This document shows, piece after piece, positions 12,910-20,014 of a stretch of DNA of 22,087 nt (the first letter of the stretch is position 1; each line of letters begins with the position of its first letter). The position numbers and the translations under genes were made by a program. Origin of the DNA: a virus; IMG/VR virus record IMGVR_UViG_3300030380_002799, positions 1-22,087 of that record; one strand, given 5' to 3'. The notes under the pieces were generated by a model, which ran no database searches, had not been told where the DNA came from, and was given only the letters and a program-made list of their open reading frames with translations.

Positions 12910-13139
12910 TGCCCGGAATGAAAAAAATGAAAACTCCGAGAGGATTGTCTTATTTTAGAAAAGGTGGAGAAGCCTCAAAAAAAAGTAAAGGAAGTAAAAT
13001 TTGTCCTGAAGGAAAAGCTTGGGCAAAACGAACTTTTGATACTTATCCTTCTGCGTATGCAAACTTAGCAGCGTCTAAATATTGTAAAGATCCGAACTAC
13101 GCCAAAAAATCAAAAGGCGGTAAACGAAAGGGTAGGTAA
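12909..13139 (+). CDS. Small basic Cys-containing protein of marine-phage type
   Basis: The core ICPEGKAWAKRTFDTYPSAY and the following ANLAASKYCKDPNYAKKSK form a compact motif with two Cys and several aromatic residues, flanked by Lys/Gly-rich tails; I remember this motif from marine phages as an unassigned family. I chose the ATG at 12909, which overlaps the previous stop (TAATG) and lies about eight bases after AGGTGG. A GTG at 12897 or an ATG at 12903 in the same frame would add four or two residues. The end overlaps the next start in the same way. Function unknown; its charge and neighbours suggest binding to DNA. Confidence 0.75.
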   Translation: MPGMKKMKTPRGLSYFRKGGEASKKSKGSKICPEGKAWAKRTFDTYPSAYANLAASKYCKDPNYAKKSKGGKRKGR

Positions 13140-13516
13140 TGGGAGAACTTAAAGAATGGTTAAAACAGGATTGGGTAAGGATTGGCTCTGATGGTGAAAT
13201 CAAAGGTAAATGCGGTACTTCAAAAGATAAAAAAAATCCTGATAGGTGTCTTCCTAGGTCAAAAGCAAACAGCCTCTCAAAAAGCGAAAGAGCGTCCACA
13301 GCCCGAAAAAAGAAAAAAGAAGGTGCAAGAGGCAAACAAGTTGTCAAAAACACAAAAGCGGCAGAAGTTAAATTTGCAGCGTTCGGTGGAGAAATCGTCA
13401 GCACCAAAGCGAAGAGGAAGACCCCCAAAGCAAAAAACGGCAAAATAGTGGCTAGAGGGTGTGGGAAGGTAATGGCAAATAGGCGTAAATATACGTCTGG
13501 ATCGGTTTCTTCATAA
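13139..13516 (+). CDS. Basic protein with DUF5872-like N-terminal part
   Basis: The first 60 residues, with LKEWLKQDWVRIGSDGEIKG, KCGTSKDKKNPDRCLPRSKA and a following SLSKSERASTARKKKKEGA, match a short domain I recall as DUF5872, also seen in large eukaryotic DNA viruses. Cys25 and Cys38 may pair. A Lys-rich linker follows, and the end GKIVARGCGKVMANRRKYT is another tail often found on small marine-phage proteins. The gene overlaps both neighbours by one base. A second open frame (13182-13448) within it is probably a shadow. Function unknown; by charge and company it could bind nucleic acid. Confidence 0.78.
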   Translation: MGELKEWLKQDWVRIGSDGEIKGKCGTSKDKKNPDRCLPRSKANSLSKSERASTARKKKKEGARGKQVVKNTKAAEVKFAAFGGEIVSTKAKRKTPKAKNGKIVARGCGKVMANRRKYTSGSVSS

Positions 13517-14106
13517 TGCGACTTGAGTTTCTAGAACCAACCTTGGAAAGAAATATTGTAAAAGAACTTTTACAATGGTCCAAAACAGTTTTGGAAGAAA
13601 AAAACCCTTCTTTTAATGATATGCCCGCTTGTCCTTTTGCACAAAAAGCGTGGCAAGACGGCAAAGTTTCAATTATTTTTAAATACGAAAACTCATTTCA
13701 ATGTTTGTATTCATTGGTAAGTGCTTTTGACGACAACTTTGAAGTAGCTATAATTATAGATTTAGATTTTGAAAAAGATCCTGAATCCTTCCATGATTAT
13801 TTGCATGAGATGAACAAAGCTATTTCTCAAGGCATGTTTATTGATAAAGATATTTGGTTAATGGGTTTTCACCCAGATGACGACGGTAATGAATTCGTAG
13901 CAGACGTGGCCTCAGATTTTGAAGCGCTTGTGGACAAAGAGTATGCAATGATCTTTGTTCAAAGATTATCAAAATTGCAAGAAAGCGCAGACAAACTAGC
14001 AAAAAGAGGTTATTATAAGATTTATGAGCGAGATTATAACGCTCGTGAATTATTCGACCATAGATCAAACTTGTACAGGAGACTTAAAAATGGCAATGAG
14101 ACCTAG
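13516..14106 (+). CDS. Unknown 196-residue protein with a CPFA motif
   Basis: I cannot assign a function. The notable motif is MPACPFAQKAWQDGKVSIIF (residues 36-55), reminiscent of the CPFA segment of DUF1415-type bacterial proteins; it is followed by alternating strands and helices (LYSLVSAFDDNFEVAIIIDL). FHPDDDGNEFV and a charged helical C-terminus complete a globular protein. Unlike its very basic neighbours it is acidic, looks like a soluble enzyme or metal protein rather than a structural one, and is out of place in a structural block. Start is inside the previous stop (TAATG); no separate ribosome site is seen. Its end overlaps the next gene by 17 bases. Confidence 0.75.
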   Translation: MRLEFLEPTLERNIVKELLQWSKTVLEEKNPSFNDMPACPFAQKAWQDGKVSIIFKYENSFQCLYSLVSAFDDNFEVAIIIDLDFEKDPESFHDYLHEMNKAISQGMFIDKDIWLMGFHPDDDGNEFVADVASDFEALVDKEYAMIFVQRLSKLQESADKLAKRGYYKIYERDYNARELFDHRSNLYRRLKNGNET

Positions 14107-14221
14107 AAAAAAAATGACAAAAACAAAGAAAATGCGTGGCGGTGGCATGGTTAAGAAAATGCGTGGCGGTGGCATGGTTAAGAAAATGCGCGGCGGCGGC
14201 ATGGTTAAGAAGAAGAAATAA
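14090..14221 (+). CDS. MRGGGMVKK tandem-repeat basic protein, 43 residues
   Basis: After MAMRPRKKMTKT the protein is three perfect copies of KKMRGGGMV followed by KKKK. Every residue of the repeat is Lys, Arg, Gly, Met or Val, so it is strongly basic and probably unfolded alone. AGGAG (14077-14081), eight bases upstream, identifies this ATG rather than an upstream in-frame one at 14024. I have seen MRGGG repeats in many marine phage proteins; none has an established function to my knowledge. It overlaps the previous gene by 17 bases and precedes the head-completion gene by three. DNA or lipid contact is a guess based on charge. Confidence 0.72.
   Translation: MAMRPRKKMTKTKKMRGGGMVKKMRGGGMVKKMRGGGMVKKKK
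14126..14206 (+). repeat. Three tandem 27-bp coding repeats
   Basis: Units at 14126-14152, 14153-14179 and 14180-14206 each encode KKMRGGGMV. The first two are identical in DNA; the third differs at two silent third positions (CGC for CGT, GGC for GGT). Near identity suggests recent slippage or unequal recombination. Confidence 0.9.
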
Positions 14222-14224
14222 GAT

Positions 14225-15229
14225 ATGCCAAACTATACAGACCTTACTGTCACTGTTAAATCAACAAGCGACGGAAACAAATATTATATTAATAATATGC
14301 GTCAAATGCCTTTAGCGTTGACAGAGGGGTCTGTGTATCGTTTTGATTTATCTGATTCAACTCTTTCCACGCATGGGTTTAGGTTCTCCGAAACTAGGGA
14401 CGGAACGCACAACTCAGGGTCCGCATATACCACGGGCGTCACTGTTAATGGTACGGCCGGAGAATCAGGAGCTTACATTGAGATCAATGTTGCAGATAAT
14501 GCTCCGAATTTGTTTTATTATTGTATCAACCACTCTGGAATGGGCGGTACAGTTGAAACCGTTGGCGGGTCGAGTTTTTCTCAATTTGCTTTAAACGTTG
14601 CAGATTATGTGGAAGAGGCGTTTGAACGATGTGGACTTGAGGTTCGCACCGGTTATGACCTGAAAACAGCCAAACGCTCTTTAAATTTAATGTTAGCAGA
14701 GTGGGCTAATAGAGGGTTGAACCAATGGACTATTAAAGAAAGAACTTTGGAACTTACACAGGGCACCGGCAATTACGCAATAGCCCCAGACACAATTGAT
14801 ATTCTTTCTGTTGTTGTGCGAAGAGATGGGACCGATTTTTCTTTAGATAGGCTAAGTAGAGATGAGTATCTTAACATTCCTGAGAAAACTACTCAAAGCA
14901 GACCAAACCAATTTTTCTTAGACAGGCAGGTTGCGCCTGTTTTAAAACTGTGGCCGGTTCCTGAGAATGCTACAGATGTTGTTTATTATAATGCGTTAAC
15001 AAGAATGGATGATGCTGTTACTCAGGATGGAACTTTAGATGTTCCTTTTAGATTTTATCCGTGTTTAGCGGCGGGTCTTGCATATTATATTTCTCTTAAG
15101 AGAGCGCCAAATAGAACACAGCTTTTAAAAAGTGTTTATGAAGAAGAGTTTGAAAGAGCTATGACAGAGGATAGGGACAGGGCAAGTTTCAACGTTGTCC
15201 CTAAATATGAATACTATAGGGTCGGTTGA
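14225..15229 (+). CDS. Head-completion protein (P22 gp4-like) with N-terminal cupredoxin-like domain
   Basis: Two domains are joined. Residues 5-112 form a beta-rich domain with His50 (STHGFRFS) and a terminal YYCINHSGMGG giving Cys100, His103 and Met106. This is the type-1 copper ligand set with Cys-x2-His-x2-Met spacing. Residues about 118-334 match gp4-like head-completion/neck proteins: NVADYVEEAFERCGLEVRTG, TAKRSLNLMLAEWANRGLNQ and the end EEEFERAMTEDRDRASF. The second part seals the portal and joins the tail; the first would project from the neck. The normal gp4-like start would fall near residue 118, so the first part is an added module. The ribosome site is weak. The end overlaps the next gene (TGATG). 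Confidence 0.85.
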   Translation: MPNYTDLTVTVKSTSDGNKYYINNMRQMPLALTEGSVYRFDLSDSTLSTHGFRFSETRDGTHNSGSAYTTGVTVNGTAGESGAYIEINVADNAPNLFYYCINHSGMGGTVETVGGSSFSQFALNVADYVEEAFERCGLEVRTGYDLKTAKRSLNLMLAEWANRGLNQWTIKERTLELTQGTGNYAIAPDTIDILSVVVRRDGTDFSLDRLSRDEYLNIPEKTTQSRPNQFFLDRQVAPVLKLWPVPENATDVVYYNALTRMDDAVTQDGTLDVPFRFYPCLAAGLAYYISLKRAPNRTQLLKSVYEEEFERAMTEDRDRASFNVVPKYEYYRVG

Positions 15230-16038
15230 TGGCAAGATTCGCTACAGGAAAACACGCTTACGGTATTTCTGATCGAAGTGGTCAGAGGTATCTCTATCGT
15301 GAAATGAAGCGAGAATGGAATGGTCTTTTAGTTGGACCAGATGAATATGAGCGAAAACACCCTCAATTAGGTCCTTTTAAAAAAGTGGATGACCCTCAAG
15401 CGTTGAAGGATGCGAGGCCGGAGCCGAATTTGACTCAAGAAAGGGCTGTTCAACATGGATTTAACCCTGTTGGTTTTGCAGGCATATCTGGGTTGTCTCC
15501 AGACAATTTACTCGCTCCTTCGTGCGTTGTAGGGACCGTAACGCCTCCCGGTCAAGGCTCTGATAGCGCAACAGATACCATAGTCATGGCGGCGGGTAGT
15601 TTTACTTTAACAGGTCAAGACGTGAGTTTGACCGCTTCTAGCACAACTTTAGTCTGTGATGTTGGTAGCTTTACCTTAACGGGTCAAACTGCTACTTTTG
15701 GTTCTTTTGAAACTCTCACAGTAACCGTACAAAGCACGGGATACGGCAATAAGTATTATATAGGTGGATCTCAAACTCCAACACTTACCTTAAATGAAGG
15801 AAACACTTATCGTCTTGACCAGAGCGATTCAAGTAACGGCGGTCACCCTATAAGATTTAGCACCACTTCTGATGGAACACATGGTGGAGGTTCTGAGTAT
15901 ACTACAGGGGTAACAACTGCAGGTACTCCCGGTAGCTCTGGTGCTTACACACAGATAGTCGTAGCTGTAGGCGCACCTACGTTGTATTACTATTGTTCCA
16001 ATCATAGTGGAATGGGAGGCCAAGCGAACACACCATGA
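15229..16038 (+). CDS. Structural protein with C-terminal cupredoxin-like domain
   Basis: The N-terminus (ARFATGKHAYGISDRSGQRY, then a Trp/Pro-rich part to about residue 70) is a small domain I recall from neck or tail modules of marine phages. The middle (about 115-160) has two GSFTLTGQ repeats, a beta-strand spacer. The C-terminus (about 162-268) is a second copy of the domain in the preceding protein, with His206, Cys256, His259 and Met262 (YYYCSNHSGMGG). By hand about 64 of 106 positions are identical between copies, without gaps. The ATG at 15229 overlaps the preceding stop; a TTG one codon earlier is less likely. A short surface-exposed virion or tail protein is inferred. Confidence 0.82.
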   Translation: MARFATGKHAYGISDRSGQRYLYREMKREWNGLLVGPDEYERKHPQLGPFKKVDDPQALKDARPEPNLTQERAVQHGFNPVGFAGISGLSPDNLLAPSCVVGTVTPPGQGSDSATDTIVMAAGSFTLTGQDVSLTASSTTLVCDVGSFTLTGQTATFGSFETLTVTVQSTGYGNKYYIGGSQTPTLTLNEGNTYRLDQSDSSNGGHPIRFSTTSDGTHGGGSEYTTGVTTAGTPGSSGAYTQIVVAVGAPTLYYYCSNHSGMGGQANTP

Positions 16039-16682
16039 GTTTTACATATGATTCATTAACACAAGCAATAAAGGACTATACGGAAAACACCGAAACGTCC
16101 TTTGTTGCTAATATAGACACTTTTATTAAGGCTTCTGAAGAGAGAATATTAAAAACAGTACAGCTTGATCTTTTTAAAAAGAACGTAGCCGGATCGATGA
16201 CGGCTTCAAATAAATATTTGGCAAAACCTTCTGATTTTTTAGCTCCTTTTTCTTTATCTCTTAAAACCGGTGGATCTGTTAGATTTATTGAATTTAAAGA
16301 CGTTAGTTTTGTTCAAACGTTTAGTCCGGATGAGAGCCTTACAGGCACTCCGGAATATTATTCGGTTTTTGATATAGATAATTTTATTCTTGGTCCTACT
16401 CCAAACGAAAATTTAACCGTTGAAATCCATTATTTTTATCGTCCGGCAAGTCTTACTGCCGGAGCAGGATCGGGCACAACGTGGTTAAGTGAAAATGCAG
16501 AACTGACTCTTTTGTACGGTAGTCTTATCGAAGCTTACATTTTTATGAAAGGGGAGTCAGATATTCTTCAAATGTATGATAAACGTTTTCAAGAAAGTTT
16601 AGTTGGTTTAAAATTATTTGGAGAATCCAAAGAAAACACTCAAGATTATCGTGTTGGTCGCGTTAATCTACCAAAACAGTAA
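16035..16682 (+). CDS. Head-tail adaptor-like structural protein
   Basis: At 215 residues, the protein starts with a helical part (TYDSLTQAIKDYTENTETSF, IDTFIKASEERILKTVQLDL). A beta-rich middle (IEFKDVSFVQTF, PEYYSVFDIDNFILGPTP) and an end with ELTLLYGSLIEAYIFMKGES follow. This layout is that of small adaptor proteins linking the portal to the tail, like those of SU10-type podoviruses and other marine phages; the match is from memory and the exact family name uncertain. It overlaps the previous stop (ATGA) and follows the gp4-like gene closely, as expected of neck genes. Confidence 0.72.
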   Translation: MSFTYDSLTQAIKDYTENTETSFVANIDTFIKASEERILKTVQLDLFKKNVAGSMTASNKYLAKPSDFLAPFSLSLKTGGSVRFIEFKDVSFVQTFSPDESLTGTPEYYSVFDIDNFILGPTPNENLTVEIHYFYRPASLTAGAGSGTTWLSENAELTLLYGSLIEAYIFMKGESDILQMYDKRFQESLVGLKLFGESKENTQDYRVGRVNLPKQ

Positions 16683-16691
16683 GGCAGCATA

Positions 16692-17129
16692 ATGGCTATT
16701 ACACAAACGACATGTACTTCATTTAAGGTTGAGCTTTTTAAAGGAGAGCATGACTTTGATTCACACACTTTTAAAATTGCTCTTTATACAAGTTCAGCAA
16801 CATTGGGTGCAACTACTACTGCTTACAGTTCTAGCAACGAAATTACAAATACATCAGGCAGCGCTTACAGTGCGACCGGGAAATCTCTCACTCTTGCAAG
16901 CACGTTTCCAAAGGCTTCTGGAACAACCGCCCTTGTTGATTTCGACAACGTAGAATGGGCAAATGCAACTTTCACTGCACGAGGTGCTTTGATCTATAAT
17001 GACACACACTCTTCCAAAGCAGCCGTTGCTGTGTTAGACTTTGGGGGTGACAGGTCTGCTTCAAACAGCACCTTTGAAATACAATTTCCAATAGCGGATG
17101 CTTCGTCTGCTATCCTAAGGATAACATAG
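16692..17129 (+). CDS. Beta-rich structural protein, unknown role
   Basis: A 145-residue protein with strand-rich motifs: SFKVELFKGEHDFDSHTFKI, ALYTSSATLGATTTAYSSSN, and TFTARGALIYNDTHSSKAAV followed by AVLDFGGDRSASNSTF. I recognise the overall pattern ('FKIALYTSxATLxxxTTAY', 'ARGALIYN', 'VAVLDFGG') from tail or baseplate-region proteins of many phages, without known function. AAGG (16681-16684) lies seven bases before the ATG. It is probably related in fold to the next gene, which shares the 'LAVALSNTAP' type of start and similar length. Confidence 0.75.
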   Translation: MAITQTTCTSFKVELFKGEHDFDSHTFKIALYTSSATLGATTTAYSSSNEITNTSGSAYSATGKSLTLASTFPKASGTTALVDFDNVEWANATFTARGALIYNDTHSSKAAVAVLDFGGDRSASNSTFEIQFPIADASSAILRIT

Positions 17130-17139
17130 GAGATAAAAA

Positions 17140-17574
17140 ATGGCATCCTTTACTAAAGTAAATGACTTTGTTGAAAACGCAGTTGAAGCTATGAACTTAG
17201 GGACAGATACCCTCGCAGTTGCTTTGTCAAATACTGCACCCGGTTCTGAATCAAGCAATCCAACGGGAGATTCTAACGGTATATTGGCTAATGTAACGCA
17301 AATCAGTTACACAAACTGCTCTTCAAGAACCTTAACTACAAGTTCTTCTTCACAAACAGGAGGAACTTACAAGCTTGTTGTGGCTGATTTGACGCTAACC
17401 GCTTCAGGCACGGTTGGTCCATTTAGGTATATATACTTGTACGACGACACGGTTACTTCCCCCGCCGACCCTTTAATTGGTTTGTATGATTATGGGGCTA
17501 GCGTGACATTAAACAATGGAGACACTTTTACATTAGATTTCAGCCCTTCAAACGGTGTAATTCAACTAGCGTAA
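17140..17574 (+). CDS. Beta-rich structural protein, related in layout to its neighbour
   Basis: A 144-residue protein. The opening ASFTKVNDFVENAVEAMNLG with DTLAVALSNTAPG is a motif I know from marine phage tail-region proteins. The middle is Ser/Thr-rich (YTNCSSRTLTTSSSSQTGGT) and the C-terminal part (FRYIYLYDDT, LIGLYDYGASVTLNNGDTFT) is beta. AGGAG (17128-17132) is seven bases before the ATG. The same size, position and fold-like pattern as the upstream protein suggest an old duplication, but identity is low by eye. Role is unknown; a tail or fibre-base protein is likely from context. Confidence 0.73.
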   Translation: MASFTKVNDFVENAVEAMNLGTDTLAVALSNTAPGSESSNPTGDSNGILANVTQISYTNCSSRTLTTSSSSQTGGTYKLVVADLTLTASGTVGPFRYIYLYDDTVTSPADPLIGLYDYGASVTLNNGDTFTLDFSPSNGVIQLA

Positions 17575-17583
17575 GGTAAGAAC

Positions 17584-18108
17584 ATGGCAAAGCTCTTCAA
17601 CAGGGCAAAGATGGGAACCAGTACAACGGGTACTGGAACCGTTACTTTAGGCAGCGCCTCTTCAGGCTTTCAATCTTTTGAAGATGCGGGTGTAAGTAAT
17701 AGTGATGTCATTCAGTATGTCATTGAGGACGGTTCTAACTTTGAAATAGGAACAGGTACATACACTAGTTCTGGCACTACTTTAACTAGGGCAGCGGTGA
17801 CAGAAAGTTCTAATTCGGACAGTGCTATTAATTTATCGGGCAGTGCGGTAGTTTTTATAAGTGCGGTTGCTGATGATCTTAATCGTTTACAGAACGCAGG
17901 TTCGACCAAAGTAGCAGCTACTTCTTCTGGTGCTACCATTACAGGCGACCTTGCGCTTACCGGAACGATGAGCAGCGGTGCTTTATCTTCTTCAGTAACG
18001 GGCGCAACTCAAGCCGCAGGAACAACCAACACGACTATTGCTACGACTGCATTTGCTGCAACAGAAGCTGCTAATCAAGCAGTGGCTATGGCAATCGCTC
18101 TAGGTTAG
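17584..18108 (+). CDS. Tail-fibre-associated protein
   Basis: The 174-residue protein has two parts. The first (about 1-105) includes [40 protein letters not shown] and [20 protein letters not shown], a fibre-associated domain often found at the N-terminus of larger phage tail fibres, here standing almost alone. The second (about 106-174) holds [20 protein letters not shown] and ends [20 protein letters not shown], a phrase often seen in fibre repeats. The short length suggests a fibre adaptor or truncated fibre that carries no receptor tip. It starts nine bases after the previous gene and opens the fibre region. Confidence 0.78.
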   Translation: MAKLFNRAKMGTSTTGTGTVTLGSASSGFQSFEDAGVSNSDVIQYVIEDGSNFEIGTGTYTSSGTTLTRAAVTESSNSDSAINLSGSAVVFISAVADDLNRLQNAGSTKVAATSSGATITGDLALTGTMSSGALSSSVTGATQAAGTTNTTIATTAFAATEAANQAVAMAIALG

Positions 18109-18122
18109 ATAGGAAGTAACAA

Positions 18123-18452
18123 ATGGCAAACGCATTTAAATTAGTAACAGACACAGGAGTAGGCACTTCGGCGGCTACCATACACACTGGCGCTTCTTCG
18201 ACAGAAACTACGATTATAGGTCTCAGCATATCTAATATCGTAACTTCTCAAATAGAGGTGGACGTTCAGATCGAGAATAATGACGGTGATAATATATACC
18301 TTATTAAAGCGGCTCCTGTACCTGTAGGTTCTAGTTTAGTTGTTGTAGGTGGTGAACAAAAGGTTGTTCTTAACGCAAGTGATGTTTTAAAAGTTACAAG
18401 TAATACGGCTTCCAGTGCTGACGTTGCACTGTCTATTTTAGAGGTTACTTAA
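18123..18452 (+). CDS. Small beta-rich structural protein in the fibre region
   Basis: A 109-residue protein with a strong alternation of Val/Ile/Thr: GASSTETTIIGLSISNIVTS, QIEVDVQIENNDGDNIYLIK, PVPVGSSLVVVGGEQKVVLN and DVLKVTSNTASSADVALSIL. This looks like one beta-sandwich (jelly-roll-like) and I recall similar small proteins near fibre genes in marine phages. AGGAAG at 18112-18117 serves as ribosome site. It overlaps the start of the first large fibre gene by one base (TAATG), so it may be a fibre-base or decoration protein made together with the fibre. No enzymatic motif. Confidence 0.74.
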   Translation: MANAFKLVTDTGVGTSAATIHTGASSTETTIIGLSISNIVTSQIEVDVQIENNDGDNIYLIKAAPVPVGSSLVVVGGEQKVVLNASDVLKVTSNTASSADVALSILEVT

Positions 18453-19963
18453 TGGCGTACTTAGGGGCAGGCATTACAAGATTTAATACGGCAGATGATC
18501 TGACTGTAACGGGCGATGCCCAGATTGATACAAATACACTTGTAGTCGATAGCACAAACAATCGCGTGGGTATACTTAATGCAAGCCCCGCCACGGCTTT
18601 AGATGTTACTGGCACTCTTACGGCAGATGATATTGTTTTATCTGGTGGAATGTCAAAAACAGGTGACTTAACTTTTGATATATCTGGGGATATTAATCTA
18701 GACGCGGATGGTGGAGATATAAACTTTCTGGATGGTGGCACTCTTTATGGATTTATGGCTAAGTCTAACAATGATTTATTGTTGGGTAATGGCATTCAAG
18801 ATGGTGATGTTTTAATAAGAGGCAATGATGGTGGCTCGAATATAACTGCATTGTCATTTGATATGAGTGCAGCAGGTGCAGCTACGTTTAATTCTGACGT
18901 TGGCGTAGGAATGACACCTGACAGTGCTGTAAGGCTAAGTGTATCTGGTGCAGTTGGCTCAACAAATGGTTCTAACTCTGCTCCAACCCACACTTTTTAT
19001 GGAGACCCAGATACAGGCATGTATAGGTCAGGAGCTAATGCTTTATCTTTTGCTACTGGTGGAAGCCACCGCATGACCATAAATAGCTCTGGTCAGGTTG
19101 GAATTGGAGATGCGCCATCCCAGAAGCTCCATGTTACTGGTGGTGGGTCTAGTCCACAGTTGCGGCTTACAGGCTCAAGTGGTAATATAGATTTTTATTC
19201 GTATACTGATGGTGCTTTATATATTAATAATGCTGCCGGAACCACTTTAGGTTTACTGGCAAATAGAGATGCTTATTTCAATAGAAATGTTGGAATAGGA
19301 GATAGCTCCCCTTCATCTCAATACGAGAAAAACTTACAAATTCATACTACCTCTAATACTGCAGGAGCATCGCTACACATAACAGATGGAACATCAGGAA
19401 ATACTAATTCTGATGGATTTCACTTAGTACTTGCTACCGGCACACCTTATCTTTGGAACCGTGAAAATACTTCTTTAGTGTTTGGTACTAACAACACAGA
19501 ACGTATGCGTATTCTTGCAGGGGGTGGTCTAACCTTTAACGGAGACACCGCAGCCGCCAATGCTTTAGACGATTACGAAGAAGGCACATGGGTTCCCTTT
19601 TTAGGTCGTTGGTCTGGTGGTGCTATAACTGCATCATATTCATCCCATGGTAGGTACACTAAGATTGGTAGAATGGTAACGGTAGCTTTTGATGTAAACG
19701 TAAGTTCTATTTCTTCCCAAGGATCAAGCATAGCCTATATAGGTGGCCTACCATTTAATAATAATGCATCATATAATTATTATTTTGCAGGAACTTTTGG
19801 TATTCGTACTTGCATTCCTGAAGCTACAGTCGCAACTTCATGTATTAAACACGCAACAAACAATTCTCTTATAATTAGGCAATTTAATGATTTTGATGAA
19901 AATGTAGATGATAATTGGCAAGCAGGAACTATGAGAGGTTCAATAACATATGAAGTCGCTTAA
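18452..19963 (+). CDS. Tail fibre protein with DDYEEGTW-type C-terminal domain
   Basis: The 503-residue protein is a fibre. After a short anchor (AYLGAGITRFNTADDLTVTG) comes a shaft with repeated fibre phrases: DSTNNRVGILNASPATALDV, APTHTFYGDPDTGMYRSGAN, and SGQVGIG and KLHVTGG elements. The end begins with DDYEEGTWVPFLGRWSGGAI (residue 373 on) and continues to 503, a beta-rich, aromatic tip I know as a common terminal module of marine phage fibres; it probably bears host recognition. It does not end in an S74 chaperone, unlike the second fibre. The start overlaps the upstream stop. A 21-base identity with the second fibre gene lies at 18600-18620. Confidence 0.88.
   Translation: MAYLGAGITRFNTADDLTVTGDAQIDTNTLVVDSTNNRVGILNASPATALDVTGTLTADDIVLSGGMSKTGDLTFDISGDINLDADGGDINFLDGGTLYGFMAKSNNDLLLGNGIQDGDVLIRGNDGGSNITALSFDMSAAGAATFNSDVGVGMTPDSAVRLSVSGAVGSTNGSNSAPTHTFYGDPDTGMYRSGANALSFATGGSHRMTINSSGQVGIGDAPSQKLHVTGGGSSPQLRLTGSSGNIDFYSYTDGALYINNAAGTTLGLLANRDAYFNRNVGIGDSSPSSQYEKNLQIHTTSNTAGASLHITDGTSGNTNSDGFHLVLATGTPYLWNRENTSLVFGTNNTERMRILAGGGLTFNGDTAAANALDDYEEGTWVPFLGRWSGGAITASYSSHGRYTKIGRMVTVAFDVNVSSISSQGSSIAYIGGLPFNNNASYNYYFAGTFGIRTCIPEATVATSCIKHATNNSLIIRQFNDFDENVDDNWQAGTMRGSITYEVA
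18600..18620 (+). repeat. 21-bp identity shared by the two fibre genes
   Basis: Positions 18600-18620 and 20898-20918 are identical over 21 bases (core AGATGTTACTGGCACTCTTA) and encode DVTGTL in both fibres. The match is at DNA level, not just protein, so recent exchange or common origin is likely; it may serve as a site for fibre recombination. Confidence 0.75.
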
Positions 19964-20014
19964 CACCCTAGTCGGAGATTGGGTAGTCAGTCCATAGCCA
20001 AAAGGAAATAAACA

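Noticed and set aside
13075-13443. Reverse-strand frame of 122 codons
   Set aside because: Translation of the antisense of Lys-rich genes gives Phe/Leu-rich membrane-like nonsense.
12500-14230. CRISPR-like array suggested by the three 27-bp repeats
   Set aside because: The repeats abut without spacers and are in frame in a coding gene.
19949-20000. Short frame MKSLNTLVGDWVVSP after the first fibre
   Set aside because: Only 15 codons, starts within the fibre end, no ribosome site.
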